DNA from: Streptacidiphilus pinicola
GTDB taxonomy: Bacteria; Actinomycetota; Actinomycetes; Streptomycetales; Streptomycetaceae
Direction of reading: 5' to 3'
Assembly (NCBI RefSeq): GCF_003258295.1
Contig: NZ_QKYN01000028.1
Span: 1-64,000 of the forward strand
Length of the DNA stretch: 64,000 nucleotides
A program made the translations under genes and the position numbers. The notes beneath the pieces were generated by a model. The model saw nothing but the letters and a program-made list of their open reading frames with translations. It was not told the origin of the DNA and searched no databases. Shown here in pieces: positions 1 to 9,919 of the stretch (position 1 is the first letter of the stretch; every line of letters begins with the position of its first letter).

Positions 1-295
1 CGTACGCGCTGGTCTTGACCTTCAGACCGAGCTCGCCCTCGAAGGACTCGTGCCGCGTGATGCCCGACAGCTCGACCGCACGGTCCGCGACGGCCTTGGT
101 GCGGGCGACCTGGTCGCCCCAGGCGCCGTCCGCGCCCACCAGAGCGATGCGGGTCGCGAGCTTGCCGACGTACTCGACGACGCCGTCGGCGCTGCCACCG
201 TGCGCGGCGGCGAAGGCCTTGACGTTCTTGGCGATGCGCTGCGCGCGCTTCTCGTCCCGGGGAGAGAGGACGGCGGTGGTCTCTTCGGTGGTCAT
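1..295 (-). CDS. Conserved hypothetical protein, partial (3' end off the left edge)
   Basis: Reading leftward from ATG at 295 gives 98 open codons with typical high-GC third positions before the window ends. The start reads MTTEETTAVLSPRDEKRAQR, followed by an Ala/Gly/Val-rich segment without membrane helices, Cys pairs or any motif I can assign. It resembles a small hypothetical protein that I recall lying beside ctaB in streptomycetes, but I give it no function. A strong hairpin at 333-366 separates it from ctaB upstream on the same strand, so it probably has its own promoter in the short gap at 296-332. Confidence 0.7.
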   Translation of the reverse strand, partial: MTTEETTAVLSPRDEKRAQRIAKNVKAFAAAHGGSADGVVEYVGKLATRIALVGADGAWGDQVARTKAVADRAVELSGITRHESFEGELGLKVKTSAY

Positions 296-332
296 AGCAG
301 CAGATTACTCAGCAGTACGGCAGCAGACGACC

Positions 333-366
333 GGGCCCCGGTGTGCGTTATTGCACACCGGGGCCC
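333..366 (-). terminator. Perfect 14-bp hairpin downstream of ctaB
   Basis: Arms 333-346 (GGGCCCCGGTGTGC) and 353-366 are exact reverse complements around a 6-nt loop. The hairpin starts 13 nt past the ctaB stop. There is no long U-tract, as is usual for actinobacterial terminators. Confidence 0.8.
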
Positions 367-378
367 AGCCTCGAACGG

Positions 379-1326
379 CTACTTCAGGAAGGGGTCGATC
401 GCGACCTCGACGAACAGCAGCGTCAGGTAGGTGATCGACCAGTGGAACAGCCGCATCTCCTTGAGCTTCGCGCCCACGATCCCGGCCTTGGCGCGGGCCA
501 GCAGGCCGTGCGCCTCCTTGAGCCACATGCCGCCCAGCACGGCCGCGGTGATCGGGTAGACGAGGCTGGTGTGGCCGAGCGGCCAGAGCGCCATCGAGAC
601 GGCGACCATGACCCAGCTGTAGGCGACGATCTGCTTGCCGACCGCCTCGTTGGTCGCGAGCACGGGCAGCATCGGCACGCCGGCGTTCGCGTAGTCGTCC
701 TTGACCTTCATCGACAGCGGCCAGGTGTGCGGCGGCGTCCAGAAGAAGACCACCAGGAAGAGCACCAGCGGCGGCCAGGCCAGCGAGTCGGTGACGGCGG
801 TCCAGCCGATGAAGACCGGCAGGCAGCCCGCGATCCCGCCCCAGACGATGTTCTGCGAAGTCCGGCGCTTGAGGCCGAGGGTGTAGACGAAGACGTAGAA
901 GAGCAGGGCCGTCAGCGACAGGGCCGCGCTCAGCGGGTTGACCAGCACCGCGAACCAGGCGGTCGAGATGACGCCCAGGCTGATGCCGAAGACCAGCGCC
1001 TCGCGCGGGGAGACCATGCCGGTGACCAGCGGACGCCGCTCGGTGCGGGACATCAGCGCGTCGATGTCGCGGTCGATGTACATGTTGAGCGCGTTGGCGC
1101 CGCCCGCGGACATGTAGCCGCCGACGACGACCTCGAGCACCAGCAGCAGGTCCGGGACGCCGCGCTGGGCCAGGAACATCACCGGCACGGTGGTGATCAG
1201 CAGCAGCTCGATGATCCGCGGCTTGGTCAGTGCGATGAAGGCCCCGAGGCGGGCCGTCAGCGGCCGGTGCCCGGGGTTCCGCTCGACCAGACCGGCCGGA
1301 CGGGTTTCGACGGCGGTCACGAACAC
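379..1326 (-). CDS. ctaB: Protoheme IX farnesyltransferase (haem O synthase)
   Basis: Integral-membrane UbiA-superfamily enzyme that transfers farnesyl from FPP to the vinyl group of protohaem IX, giving haem O for aa3-type cytochrome oxidase. The 315-residue protein has about nine hydrophobic helices. The first Asp-rich prenyl-diphosphate motif is at N81-D85-D89 (NMYIDRDID), followed by [10 protein letters not shown], typical of CtaB. ATG at 1326 gives a normal family length. It is transcribed divergently from tkt, the usual streptomycete arrangement, and ends in the hairpin at 333-366. The remaining oxidase assembly genes are not in the window. Confidence 0.96.
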   Translation of the reverse strand: MFVTAVETRPAGLVERNPGHRPLTARLGAFIALTKPRIIELLLITTVPVMFLAQRGVPDLLLVLEVVVGGYMSAGGANALNMYIDRDIDALMSRTERRPLVTGMVSPREALVFGISLGVISTAWFAVLVNPLSAALSLTALLFYVFVYTLGLKRRTSQNIVWGGIAGCLPVFIGWTAVTDSLAWPPLVLFLVVFFWTPPHTWPLSMKVKDDYANAGVPMLPVLATNEAVGKQIVAYSWVMVAVSMALWPLGHTSLVYPITAAVLGGMWLKEAHGLLARAKAGIVGAKLKEMRLFHWSITYLTLLFVEVAIDPFLK

Positions 1327-1611
1327 CCCTGGTGAAGAAGCTCAGCAGTACCACGCCACCTTAGACGCTCCATATCTCCGCTATTGCGGCGGGGGGCCGT
1401 GTCGGCGAGAACGCCGTCTTCACCAGGGTGAACGGCGGGCGAACTGTGCTCGCGGCCCGTAACCGGTCTGCTCCGTTCAGCGGGAACGGACGCACGTATG
1501 AGCGGTAGGCTCGCGTCTGTAAAGAGGGTCAACGCACTGTGACAAGTAACCGCCGCCGTTGTCGGTCTTGGCGCGAGTCGGAAGACGTTACGGAAGGAGC
1601 CCTGATTCAGG
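1327..1611. promoter_or_regulatory. Divergent ctaB/tkt promoter region
   Basis: This 285-bp stretch has no credible gene. It must hold the promoters of ctaB (leftward) and of the tkt operon (rightward). TAGGCT at 1506-1511 is a plausible housekeeping -10 for tkt, but I cannot see a convincing -35 at the right spacing. GGAAGGAG at 1592-1599 is the tkt ribosome-binding site. Confidence 0.5.
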
Positions 1612-3687
1612 GTGAGCACGACGCCGAGTAACACCTTCGAATGGACCGAACTCGACCAGCGCGCGGTGGACACCGTGCGTGTGCTGGCGGCGGACGCGGT
1701 GCAGAAGGTCGGGAACGGTCACCCCGGGACGGCGATGAGCCTGGCTCCCGCCGCGTACCTGATCTACCAGCGCTTTCTGCGCCACGACCCGGCGGACGCG
1801 CAGTGGGTCGGTCGCGACCGCTTCGTCCTGTCGCCCGGTCACACCTCGCTCACGCTCTACATCCAGCTCTACCTCGCCGGCTACGGCCTGACCCTGGAGG
1901 ACCTCGAGTCCTTCCGCACCTGGGGCTCGCTGACGCCGGGTCACCCGGAGCACGGGCACACCGTCGGCGTCGAGACCACCACCGGCCCGCTGGGCCAGGG
2001 CATCGGCAACGCGGTCGGCATGGCGATGGCCAGCCGCTACGAGCGCGGCCTGTTCGACCCGGAGGCGCCCGAGGGCGCCTCTCCGTTCGACCAGACCATC
2101 TGGGCGATCGTCTCCGACGGCGACCTGGAGGAGGGCATCTCCTCCGAGGCCTCCTCGCTGGCCGGCCACCAGAAGCTCGGCAACCTCGTCTTCCTCTACG
2201 ACGACAACCACATCTCGATCGAGGGCGACACCGAGACCGCCTTCTCCGAGGACGTGCTGAAGCGGTACGAGGCCTACGGCTGGCACGTGCAGCGCATCGA
2301 GCCGGCGGAGTCCGGCGACATCGACGTGCACGCGCTGAACGACGCGCTGACCGCCGCCAAGGAGGAGACGGGCAAGCCGTCCATCATCGCGATGCGCACG
2401 ATCATCGCCTGGCCGGCCCCGAACAAGCAGAACACCGAGGCCGCCCACGGTTCCGCGCTCGGCGCGGACGAGGTCGCCGCCACCAAGCGGGTGCTCGGCT
2501 TCGACCCCGAGAAGTCCTTCGTCGTCGAGCCGGAGGTGCTCGCGCACGCCCGCGAGGTCGGCGAGCGCGGCGCCGAGGCGCACGCCGAGTGGGAGAAGCA
2601 GCTGACCGACTGGCGCACCGCCAACCCGGCCCGCGCCGAGCTGTTCGACCGGGTCCAGGCCGGTGCGCTGCCGGAGGGTTGGCAGCAGTCCGTGCCCGCC
2701 TTCGAGGTCGGCTCCTCGGTGGCGACGCGTGCCGCGTCCGGCAAGGTGCTGCAGGGCCTGGGCAAGGTGCTGCCGGAGCTGTGGGGCGGCTCGGCCGACC
2801 TGGCCGGCTCCAACAACACCACCATCGACGCCTCCTCGTCGTTCCTCCCGGTGGGCAACCCGCTGCCGGAGGCGAACCCCTACGGCCGCACGATCCACTT
2901 CGGGATCCGCGAGCACGCCATGGGCTCGACCATGAACGGCATCGCGCTGCACGGCAACACCCGCGTCTACGGCGGCACGTTCCTGGTCTTCTCCGACTAC
3001 ATGCGCCCGGCCGTGCGGCTGGCCGCGCTGATGAAGCTGCCGGTCACCTACGTGTGGACGCACGACTCCATCGGCCTGGGCGAGGACGGCCCGACGCACC
3101 AGCCGGTCGAGCACATGTCCGCGCTGCGCGCGATCCCGGGCCTGAACATGGTCCGCCCGGCCGACGCCAACGAGACCGCGGTGGCGTGGGAGGAGATCAC
3201 GCGCCGCCACAGCGCCAACCCGGCGCCGCACGGTCTGGCGCTGACCCGTCAGGGCGTCCCCACCTACGCGCGCAACGAGGACACGGCCAAGGGCGGTTAC
3301 GTCCACACCGAGGCCGAGGGCGGCTCCGCCCAGGTGATCCTGATCGGCACCGGCTCCGAGCTGCAGCTGGCCGTCGCGGCCCGCGAGGCGCTGCAGGCCG
3401 AGGGCGTCCCCACCCGGGTGGTCTCGATGCCCTCGGTGGAGTGGTTCGAGGAGCAGAGCCAGGAGTACCGCGACAGCGTGCTGCCGCCCTCGGTCAAGGC
3501 GCGGGTCGCGGTCGAGGCCGGCATCGGCCTGACCTGGTACCGGTTCGTCGGCGACGCCGGCCGCATCGTCTCCCTGGAGCACTTCGGCGCCAGCGCCGAC
3601 GCCAAGGTGCTCTTCCGCGAGTTCGGCTTCACCCCCGAGCACGTGGTCGCCGCCGCCAAGGAATCTCTGGCCGCCGCCGGTCGCTGA
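1612..3687 (+). CDS. tkt: Transketolase
   Basis: Thiamine-diphosphate enzyme of the non-oxidative pentose phosphate pathway, moving two-carbon ketol units between sugar phosphates. At 691 residues it matches the family length. Visible landmarks are [13 protein letters not shown] near the N-terminus, the ThDP/Mg motif [13 protein letters not shown], the pyrimidine-domain segment [18 protein letters not shown] and a C-terminal domain ending [12 protein letters not shown]. The GTG start at 1612 follows GGAAGGAG. It is the first gene of the tkt-tal-zwf-opcA-pgl operon, with 32 bp to tal. Confidence 0.97.
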   Translation: MSTTPSNTFEWTELDQRAVDTVRVLAADAVQKVGNGHPGTAMSLAPAAYLIYQRFLRHDPADAQWVGRDRFVLSPGHTSLTLYIQLYLAGYGLTLEDLESFRTWGSLTPGHPEHGHTVGVETTTGPLGQGIGNAVGMAMASRYERGLFDPEAPEGASPFDQTIWAIVSDGDLEEGISSEASSLAGHQKLGNLVFLYDDNHISIEGDTETAFSEDVLKRYEAYGWHVQRIEPAESGDIDVHALNDALTAAKEETGKPSIIAMRTIIAWPAPNKQNTEAAHGSALGADEVAATKRVLGFDPEKSFVVEPEVLAHAREVGERGAEAHAEWEKQLTDWRTANPARAELFDRVQAGALPEGWQQSVPAFEVGSSVATRAASGKVLQGLGKVLPELWGGSADLAGSNNTTIDASSSFLPVGNPLPEANPYGRTIHFGIREHAMGSTMNGIALHGNTRVYGGTFLVFSDYMRPAVRLAALMKLPVTYVWTHDSIGLGEDGPTHQPVEHMSALRAIPGLNMVRPADANETAVAWEEITRRHSANPAPHGLALTRQGVPTYARNEDTAKGGYVHTEAEGGSAQVILIGTGSELQLAVAAREALQAEGVPTRVVSMPSVEWFEEQSQEYRDSVLPPSVKARVAVEAGIGLTWYRFVGDAGRIVSLEHFGASADAKVLFREFGFTPEHVVAAAKESLAAAGR

Positions 3688-3719
3688 ACCCTACGTATCG
3701 CAGAGGAAAGAGCTTCAAA

Positions 3720-4838
3720 ATGACTGACTCCCTGGCGCGCCTCAGCGACGAAGGCGTGGCGATCTGGCTGGACGACCTGTCCCGCAAGCGGCTCACCTCC
3801 GGCAACCTGGCCGAGCTGGTCCGCGACAAGCACGTGGTGGGCGTGACCACCAACCCGTCGATCTTCCAGAAGGCGATCGGCTCCGGCGATGGCTACGAGG
3901 CCCAGCTGGCCGACCTGGCCGTGCGCGGCGTCACCGTCGACGAGGCCGTGCGGATGATGACCTCCGCCGACGTCCGCGACGCGGCCGACGTGCTGCGCCC
4001 GGTCTACGACGCGAGCAACGGCCGCGACGGCCGGGTCTCCATCGAGGTCGACCCGCGGCTGGCCCACGAGACGGCGCCGACCGTCGCCGAGGCCAAGCAG
4101 CTGTGGTGGCTGGTCGACCGGCCGAACACCTTCATCAAGATCCCGGCCACCGTGGCCGGCCTGCCGGCCATCAGCGCGGTACTGGCCGAGGGCATCAGCG
4201 TCAACGTCACGCTGATCTTCTCGCTGGAGCGCTACAAGGCCGTCATGGACGCCTTCCTGACCGGCCTGGAGCAGGCCAAGGCCAACGGCCACAGCCTGTC
4301 GACGATCGAGTCCGTGGCATCCTTCTTCGTCTCCCGCGTGGACACGGAGATCGACAAGCGCCTGACGAAGATCGGCTCCGAGGAGGCGCTGGCCCTCAAG
4401 GGCAAGGCGGCCATCGCCAACGCCCGCCTGGCCTACCAGGCGTACGAGGAGGTGTTCAGCAGCGACCGCTGGAAGGCGCTGGCCGCCGCGGGCGCCAAGC
4501 CGCAGCGTCCGCTGTGGGCCTCCACCGGCGTCAAGGACCCGAACTACGACGACACCATGTACGTCGTGGACCTGGTCGCCCCGGGCACGGTCAACACCAT
4601 GCCCGAGGCCACCCTGGACGCTGTCGCCGACCACGGCGTGATCCGCGGCAACACGATCACCCCGGAGTACGCCGACGCCAAGTCCGTACTGGACCAGGTC
4701 GCCGCGCTCGGCATCTCCTACGACGACGTCGTCCAGGTGCTGGAGGACGAGGGCGTCGAGAAGTTCGAGATCAGCTGGAAGGAGCTGCTGGAGACCGTGC
4801 AGCAGTCCCTCGACGCGAAGGGCGGCGCGGCCAAGTGA
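3720..4838 (+). CDS. tal: Transaldolase
   Basis: Class-I aldolase-type transaldolase that transfers dihydroxyacetone units from sedoheptulose 7-phosphate to glyceraldehyde 3-phosphate. The 372-residue protein is of the long bacterial type. It has the N-terminal signature [13 protein letters not shown] and FIKIPAT, whose Lys140 is the Schiff-base residue. ATG at 3720 follows AGAGGAAAG. Its stop overlaps the GTG start of zwf by 4 bp, so translation of the two is probably coupled. Confidence 0.97.
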   Translation: MTDSLARLSDEGVAIWLDDLSRKRLTSGNLAELVRDKHVVGVTTNPSIFQKAIGSGDGYEAQLADLAVRGVTVDEAVRMMTSADVRDAADVLRPVYDASNGRDGRVSIEVDPRLAHETAPTVAEAKQLWWLVDRPNTFIKIPATVAGLPAISAVLAEGISVNVTLIFSLERYKAVMDAFLTGLEQAKANGHSLSTIESVASFFVSRVDTEIDKRLTKIGSEEALALKGKAAIANARLAYQAYEEVFSSDRWKALAAAGAKPQRPLWASTGVKDPNYDDTMYVVDLVAPGTVNTMPEATLDAVADHGVIRGNTITPEYADAKSVLDQVAALGISYDDVVQVLEDEGVEKFEISWKELLETVQQSLDAKGGAAK

Positions 4839-6430
4839 CCGACCCCGCAGCGGTATCCGACGACCCCGTCCTCGACGACGTGGCGCCGGAGAACTTTGGC
4901 GAGACCAATGTGTGGATCAACCCGCTGCGTGACCCGGCGGACCGACGGCTCCCGCGTATCGCGGGGCCGTCGGGCCTGGTCATCTTCGGTGTGACGGGCG
5001 ACCTGTCGCGCAAGAAGCTGATGCCCGCGATCTACGACCTGGCCAACCGCGGTCTGCTGCCGCCGGGCTTCTCGCTCGTCGGCTTCGCCCGCCGCGACTG
5101 GGAGGACGAGGACTTCGCCCAGGTCGTGCACGACTCCGTCAAGGAGCACTCGCGCACGCCCTTCCGCGAGGAGGTCTGGCAGCAGCTGGCCAAGGGCATG
5201 CGCTTCATCCAGGGCGAGTTCGTCGACGACGCGGCCTTCGACAAGCTGCGCTCGACCATCGAGGAGCTCGACAAGGAGCAGGGCACCGGCGGCAACTTCG
5301 CCTTCTACCTCTCCGTCCCGCCGAAGTTCTTCCCGCAGGTGGTGCGGCAGCTCAAGGACCACGGCCTCGCCGACCCGCCCAAGGGCTCCTGGCGACGTGC
5401 CGTCATCGAGAAGCCGTTCGGTCACGACCTCGCCTCCGCACAGGAGTTGAACAAGGTCGTGCACGAGGTCTTCCCGCGTGACGAGGTCTTCCGGATCGAC
5501 CACTACCTCGGCAAGGAGACGGTCCAGAACATCCTGGCGCTGCGCTTCGCCAACTCGATGTTCGAGCCGATCTGGAACCGCGGCTACGTCGACCACGTGC
5601 AGATCACCATGGCCGAGGACATCGGCATCGGCGGTCGGGCCGGGTACTACGACGGCATCGGCGCGGCCCGGGACGTCATCCAGAACCACCTGCTGCAGCT
5701 GATGGCGCTGACCGCGATGGAGGAGCCCGCCTCCTTCCACCCGAAGGCGCTGGTCACCGAGAAGCTCAAGGTCCTCACTTCGGTGAAGATCCCCGACGAC
5801 CTCGGCAAGCACACCGTGCGGGGCCAGTACGCGCACGGCTTCCAGGGCGGCGAGGAGGTGCCGGGCTACCTCGAGGAGGAGGGGATCGACCCCAAGTCCA
5901 AGACCGACACCTACGCCGCGATCAAGCTGGAGATCAACAACCGCCGCTGGGCGGGTGTGCCGTTCTACCTGCGCACCGGCAAGCGGCTGGGCCGTCGCGT
6001 CACCGAGATCGCGGTGGTCTTCCAGCGGGCCCCCTACCTGCCCTTCGACGCCGCGGCGACGGAGGAGCTGGGCCAGAACGCACTGGTCATCCGCGTCCAG
6101 CCGGACGAGGGCGTGACGGTGCGCTTCGGCTCCAAGGTGCCGGGCACCTCCATGGAGGTGCGGGACGTGACGATGGACTTCGCCTACGGCGAGTCCTTCA
6201 CCGAGTCCAGCCCCGAGGCCTACGAACGGCTGATCCTGGACGTGCTGCTCGGGGACGCGAACCTGTTCCCGCGCCACCAGGAGGTCGAGGAGTCCTGGCG
6301 GATCCTCGACCCGATCGAGAAGTACTGGGACGCACACGGCAAGCCCGCGCAGTACGAGTCCGGGACCTGGGGCCCGGCCGCGGCGGACGAGATGCTCGCA
6401 CGAGACGGCAGGAGCTGGCGCCGGCCATGA
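4835..6430 (+). CDS. zwf: Glucose-6-phosphate 1-dehydrogenase
   Basis: First enzyme of the oxidative pentose phosphate branch, oxidising glucose 6-phosphate to 6-phosphogluconolactone with NADP+. The 531-residue protein shows the nucleotide-binding segment [14 protein letters not shown] near residue 50 and the active-site signature RIDHYLGKE. The GTG start at 4835 lies inside the tal stop (GTGA). About 45 residues precede the Rossmann fold, usual for actinomycete Zwf. The stop overlaps opcA by 4 bp. Confidence 0.97.
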   Translation: MTDPAAVSDDPVLDDVAPENFGETNVWINPLRDPADRRLPRIAGPSGLVIFGVTGDLSRKKLMPAIYDLANRGLLPPGFSLVGFARRDWEDEDFAQVVHDSVKEHSRTPFREEVWQQLAKGMRFIQGEFVDDAAFDKLRSTIEELDKEQGTGGNFAFYLSVPPKFFPQVVRQLKDHGLADPPKGSWRRAVIEKPFGHDLASAQELNKVVHEVFPRDEVFRIDHYLGKETVQNILALRFANSMFEPIWNRGYVDHVQITMAEDIGIGGRAGYYDGIGAARDVIQNHLLQLMALTAMEEPASFHPKALVTEKLKVLTSVKIPDDLGKHTVRGQYAHGFQGGEEVPGYLEEEGIDPKSKTDTYAAIKLEINNRRWAGVPFYLRTGKRLGRRVTEIAVVFQRAPYLPFDAAATEELGQNALVIRVQPDEGVTVRFGSKVPGTSMEVRDVTMDFAYGESFTESSPEAYERLILDVLLGDANLFPRHQEVEESWRILDPIEKYWDAHGKPAQYESGTWGPAAADEMLARDGRSWRRP

Positions 6431-7452
6431 AGATCGATCTCACCGACACCAACTCCAGCAAGATCAACGCGGCGCTGATCGACGCCCGCCGTGCCATCGG
6501 CACGGCGACCGTCGGCATGGTGCTGACCCTGGTCATCGTCACCGACGAGGGCAACGCCTACGACGCGCTCAAGGCCGCCTCCGACGCCTCGCGCGAGCAC
6601 CCCTCGCGCATCCTGGCCGTCATCAAGCGTCCGGGGCGCTCGCCCCGGGCGCGGTCCCAGGCGCGCCTGGACGCCGAGGTCCGCGTCGGTTCCGACTCGG
6701 GCACCGGCGAGACGGTGGTGCTGCGGCTCCACGGCGAGCTGGCCGGCCAGGCCCAGTCCGTCGTGCTGCCGCTGCTGCTGCCGGACGCGCCGGTCGTCGT
6801 CTGGTGGCCGGACAACGCTCCGGCCGACCCGGCCAAGGACCCCCTCGGCGCGCTCGCCCAGCGCCGGATCACCGACGCCGTCACGGCGGAGAACCCGGTG
6901 GAGCAGCTGGCCACGCGGGCCGCGTCCTACGCGCCCGGCGACACCGACCTGGCCTGGACCCGGATCACCCCGTGGCGTTCCATGCTCGCCGCGGCCCTGG
7001 ACCAGAAGCACGTCAGCGTCGACTCGGCGACGGTGGAGGGCGAGTCCTACAACCCCTCCACCGAGCTCCTGGCCCTGTGGCTGGCGGAGCGCCTCGGCAT
7101 CAAGGTCGAGCGCAAGGTCAGCCAGGGACCGGGTATCACGGCCGTGCGGATGCACACCGTGGACGGGGACGTCTGCCTGGACCGCCCCGACGGCGCGCTG
7201 GCCAAGCTGTCCATGCCGGGCCAGCCGGACCGGATGGTGGCGCTCAAGCGCCGGGAGACCTCGGAGCTCATCGCCGAGGAGCTGCGCCGCCTGGACCCGG
7301 ACCTGATCTACGCGTCCGCGGTGCGCTACGGCGTGGACAACCTCCACTCCAGCTCGGCGACCCGCGAGGTCGTCGACGCGCCCGAGGCGAAGTCCGCGCC
7401 GGCCAAGGCGGCTAAGAAGTCCACCGCCTCGCCGTCGCGGACGCAGAAGTGA
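6427..7452 (+). CDS. opcA: Glucose-6-phosphate dehydrogenase assembly protein OpcA
   Basis: OpcA stabilises or activates glucose-6-phosphate dehydrogenase in cyanobacteria and actinobacteria. The 341-residue protein begins [20 protein letters not shown], has the family segment LLLPDAPVVVWWPDNAP in its first half, and ends in a Lys/Ala/Ser-rich tail. Its ATG overlaps the zwf stop (ATGA) and its stop overlaps the pgl start (GTGA), tying it to zwf expression. Confidence 0.95.
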   Translation: MKIDLTDTNSSKINAALIDARRAIGTATVGMVLTLVIVTDEGNAYDALKAASDASREHPSRILAVIKRPGRSPRARSQARLDAEVRVGSDSGTGETVVLRLHGELAGQAQSVVLPLLLPDAPVVVWWPDNAPADPAKDPLGALAQRRITDAVTAENPVEQLATRAASYAPGDTDLAWTRITPWRSMLAAALDQKHVSVDSATVEGESYNPSTELLALWLAERLGIKVERKVSQGPGITAVRMHTVDGDVCLDRPDGALAKLSMPGQPDRMVALKRRETSELIAEELRRLDPDLIYASAVRYGVDNLHSSSATREVVDAPEAKSAPAKAAKKSTASPSRTQK

Positions 7453-8231
7453 CGGCGCCGCAGCTGGTCGTCCACCGCGACAAGGAGCTGATGGCCCTTG
7501 CCGCGGCGGCACGGCTGATCACCAGGATCGTGGACGCCCAGTCCGCGCGCGGCTCCGCCTCGGTGGTGCTGACGGGCGGTCGGAACGGCAACGCGCTGCT
7601 CGCGGCCGTCGCCGCCTCCCCCGCCAGGGACGCGATCGACTGGGCCCGGCTGGACCTGTGGTGGGGCGACGAGCGGTTCCTGCCGGAGGGCGACCCGGAG
7701 CGCAACTACACGCAGGCGCGCACCGAGCTGCTCGACGCGGTGCCGCTGGACCCGGCCCGGGTGCACCCGATGCCGGCCTCCGGCGGCGCCTTCGGCGACG
7801 ACGCGGAGGCGGCGGCCGCCGCCTACGCGCAGGAGCTCGCCAAGGCGGCGTCGCCCACCGACCGGGTGGCGGTGCCCAGCTTCGACGTGCTGCTGCTGGG
7901 CGTCGGCCCGGACACCCACGTGGCCTCGCTCTTCCCTGAGCACCCGGGCGTGCGGGAGACCGAGCGGACTGTCGTCGGCGTCCGGGGCGCGCCCAAGCCG
8001 CCGCCGAACCGGGTCTCGCTGACCCTCCCGGCGATCCGCAACGCGCGCGAGGTCTGGCTGCTGGCCGCCGGCGAGGACAAGGCCGACGCCGTCGCCCTGG
8101 CCCTCTCCGGCCCCGGCCCGGTCCAGGCCCCGGCCTCGGGCGCGGTCGGCCGCCAGCGCACCCTCTGGCTCCTGGACCGCGCGGCCGCGGCCAAGATCCC
8201 GCCTCAGCTCTACCCGCCGGACGTCGCGTAG
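7449..8231 (+). CDS. pgl: 6-phosphogluconolactonase
   Basis: Hydrolyses 6-phosphogluconolactone, the product of Zwf. The 260-residue protein belongs to the DevB/NagB-like family, with DLWWGDERFLP, NYTQARTELLD, and the later segment VLLLGVGPDTHVASLFPEHP matching the conserved GxGxDGHxASLFP block (Asp-Thr here in place of Asp-Gly). The GTG start at 7449 overlaps the opcA stop. It is the last gene of the operon and is followed 16 nt later by a terminator hairpin. Confidence 0.95.
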   Translation: MTAPQLVVHRDKELMALAAAARLITRIVDAQSARGSASVVLTGGRNGNALLAAVAASPARDAIDWARLDLWWGDERFLPEGDPERNYTQARTELLDAVPLDPARVHPMPASGGAFGDDAEAAAAAYAQELAKAASPTDRVAVPSFDVLLLGVGPDTHVASLFPEHPGVRETERTVVGVRGAPKPPPNRVSLTLPAIRNAREVWLLAAGEDKADAVALALSGPGPVQAPASGAVGRQRTLWLLDRAAAAKIPPQLYPPDVA

Positions 8232-8246
8232 GCGTCCCGCCACGAG

Positions 8247-8277
8247 GGGCCCGTCTCCGTCCGTCGGAGGCGGGCCC
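8247..8277 (+). terminator. Terminator of the pentose-phosphate operon
   Basis: Arms 8247-8259 (GGGCCCGTCTCCG) and 8265-8277 pair over 13 bp with one G-U wobble around a 5-nt loop, followed by TT. It lies immediately downstream of pgl. Confidence 0.8.
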
Positions 8278-8426
8278 TTGCTTTCCTGAGGGGATCGGTG
8301 TGCGACGCCGTCAACGCGGCGCGCGCCGCCGAGTCCCGGACCGATGCCGTACTCGCCTGGGACCCGGTCCTGCCGGACGACAGGTGGCCGGCAAGGCGGG
8401 CGAGCCGGCAGCGGTCTGAGTCGGGG

Positions 8427-8948
8427 TCAGGTGTCCAGCTCCGTCAGGGCGGCGGTGAGACGGTCGCGTTCGGCCGCGTGGGAGCGGGCCGAGAGGCGGA
8501 GCGCCAGAACCGCGTGGGCCAGCTCCGGACTGTCGGAGAGGGTCAGCGCGTCCGCCTCGGCGTGGGCGCGGAGCTTGTCGGCCGCGGCACGGGCTGCGCG
8601 CAGGGAGTCGCGCAGCCGGTCCGGGTCCTGGAGGTGGCCGAGCCAGAGGCGGAACGCTGCCGGGAGCGGCGTGCGGGCGACCCAGCCACGCAGCGCGTCC
8701 TCGCCGTCGGGGGTGATCCGGTAGCGGCGCCTGCCGCCCAACTCCCCCGGGAGGGTGTCGACGGCGACGTAGCCGGCGCCCTCCAGGCGCGACAGCTCGC
8801 GGTAGATCTCGCCGGACTGGGGGCTCCAGTAGAAGTGCGCCAGCGTCTGCTCGGCCCACTTCTTCAGCTCGTAGCCCGTCAACTCCCGCCCGAAGGAGAG
8901 CAGACCGAGCACAGCCCACGACGTGGTCGGCAGCGGCGGGGGATCCAC
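8427..8948 (-). CDS. PadR-family transcriptional regulator
   Basis: The winged-helix N-terminus (SWAVLGLLSFGRELTGYELKKW, broken here after 20: ...YELKKW) continues with WSPQSGEIYRELSRLEGAGYV and RRRYRITPDGEDALRGW, the PadR pattern. The C-terminal half is a predicted antiparallel coiled-coil dimerisation region rich in Ala, Arg and Leu. I place the start at GTG 8948 (173 residues) because the in-frame ATG at 8984 lies inside a hairpin and has no visible ribosome-binding site, but 8984 remains possible. PadR proteins are usually autoregulatory repressors. No adjacent enzyme or transporter identifies the ligand. Confidence 0.85.
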   Translation of the reverse strand: MDPPPLPTTSWAVLGLLSFGRELTGYELKKWAEQTLAHFYWSPQSGEIYRELSRLEGAGYVAVDTLPGELGGRRRYRITPDGEDALRGWVARTPLPAAFRLWLGHLQDPDRLRDSLRAARAAADKLRAHAEADALTLSDSPELAHAVLALRLSARSHAAERDRLTAALTELDT

Positions 8949-8972
8949 CTGGCGATGGTAGCCGCCAAGATG

Positions 8973-9010
8973 GCTTCCCTGCATGCAAGTTGAGCCGCAT
9001 CCAGGGAAGC
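8973..9010. repeat. Imperfect 14-bp inverted repeat between the RbpA-like gene and padR
   Basis: GCTTCCCTGCATGC (8973-8986) faces its reverse complement at 8997-9010 with one C-C mismatch and a 10-nt loop. It lies 10 nt past the RbpA-like stop and just upstream of the PadR start. It could terminate the upstream gene, act as a PadR operator (inner ATGC-N10-GCAT), or both. Confidence 0.6.
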
Positions 9011-9019
9011 GTCCAGGCC

Positions 9020-9355
9020 TTAGATCTCGCCGCGCAGCTTGGCCAGCGCCTCGGCGAGGATCGCCTCACCGTCGGCGTCGCTGCGACGCTCGCGCACGTA
9101 GGCCAGGTGGGTCTTGTACGGCTCGGTGCGCGGCGGCGCCGGCGGGTTCTCCTCGTCCTGACCGGCCGGGAAGCCGCAACGCGGGCAGTCCCAGGTGTCC
9201 GGAATCTGGGCGTCGGAGGCAAAGCTCGGCTTCGTCTCGTGCCCGTTGGCGCACCAGAAGGAGATACGGAGGCGCGGAGCGGACTCGCCGCGTTCGGCCT
9301 CTCCCATCGGGCCGGCCCCGACCCTGCTGCCACGGATGGCGTTGCCACTTGCCAC
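9020..9355 (-). CDS. RbpA-family RNA polymerase-binding protein (paralogue beside secG)
   Basis: RbpA proteins bind sigma and the polymerase beta subunit and stimulate housekeeping transcription in actinobacteria. This 111-residue protein has the basic N-terminal tail (MASGNAIRGSRVGAGPMGEA), a core with WCANGHE and CPRCGFPAG (one Cys-His and one Cys-x2-Cys, a possible metal site), and the C-terminal sigma-interacting region PPRTEPYKTHLAYVRERR. The sequence matches the streptomycete paralogue next to secG, not the other RbpA copy, which I recall as lacking this Cys pattern. GTG at 9355 follows GGGAG at good spacing. Confidence 0.88.
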   Translation of the reverse strand: MASGNAIRGSRVGAGPMGEAERGESAPRLRISFWCANGHETKPSFASDAQIPDTWDCPRCGFPAGQDEENPPAPPRTEPYKTHLAYVRERRSDADGEAILAEALAKLRGEI

Positions 9356-9551
9356 GGTCTGACTCCCTGCGTGATGGTGCGGTACTGCGAAAGTCGTCCC
9401 GGCGACTCGCCCCGGGCGAAGGTCGTCCTAGTGTACGGAACGCATAAGCGTCGCCCCACACCCCTGTCTCGGTGACGACTGTCACCCATGATAGGCGTGG
9501 AGGCGACGCTGCGTCAGAAGTCCTGACGTCACCCCGCTGAGCTGCTGGAAA

Positions 9552-9791
9552 TCAGCCGTTCTTGGCCTTCATCAGCAGCGAGAGGACGATGATGCAGACG
9601 AACCAGCCGACGCCCATGAAGATGGTGATGCGGTCCAGGTTGCGCTCGGCCACCGCGGAACCACCGCCGGTGGAGGACATGCCTCCACCGAACATGTCGG
9701 ACAGGCCGCCGCCCTTGCCCTTGTGGAGCAGGACCAGGATGACCATCATCACGCTGAAGAAGATCAGCGCGATGGAGAAACCGAGGATCAC
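9552..9791 (-). CDS. secG: Preprotein translocase subunit SecG
   Basis: Small accessory subunit of the SecYEG channel. The 79-residue protein has two membrane helices (roughly residues 2-22 and 55-75) separated by a Gly/Ser-rich loop containing HKGKGGGLSDMFGGG, the SecG signature. The start is GTG at 9791, giving MILGFSIALIFF. It sits between tpiA and the RbpA paralogue, as in other streptomycetes. A short inverted repeat (9512-9517 with 9523-9528) 24 nt downstream is a weak terminator candidate. Confidence 0.95.
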   Translation of the reverse strand: MILGFSIALIFFSVMMVILVLLHKGKGGGLSDMFGGGMSSTGGGSAVAERNLDRITIFMGVGWFVCIIVLSLLMKAKNG

Positions 9792-9919
9792 AGCCGGACC
9801 TATCTTGTCGATGCGGGACTGCCACTGCTGGCGGTAGGACCCGAGCCTACAGGCCCGGGCCCTATCACCTTAGGCGTGCGACAGCCTACGAGGAAAGCCG
9901 TCGGGTCGACAGCCTGGAA

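Noticed and set aside
1588-3642. 684-codon open frame antisense to tkt
   Set aside because: Its composition (Arg/Gly/Val/Asp/His-rich, no motifs) is the usual antisense shadow of a high-GC gene. Similar long antisense frames over gap, uvrA and tuf3 were dropped for the same reason.
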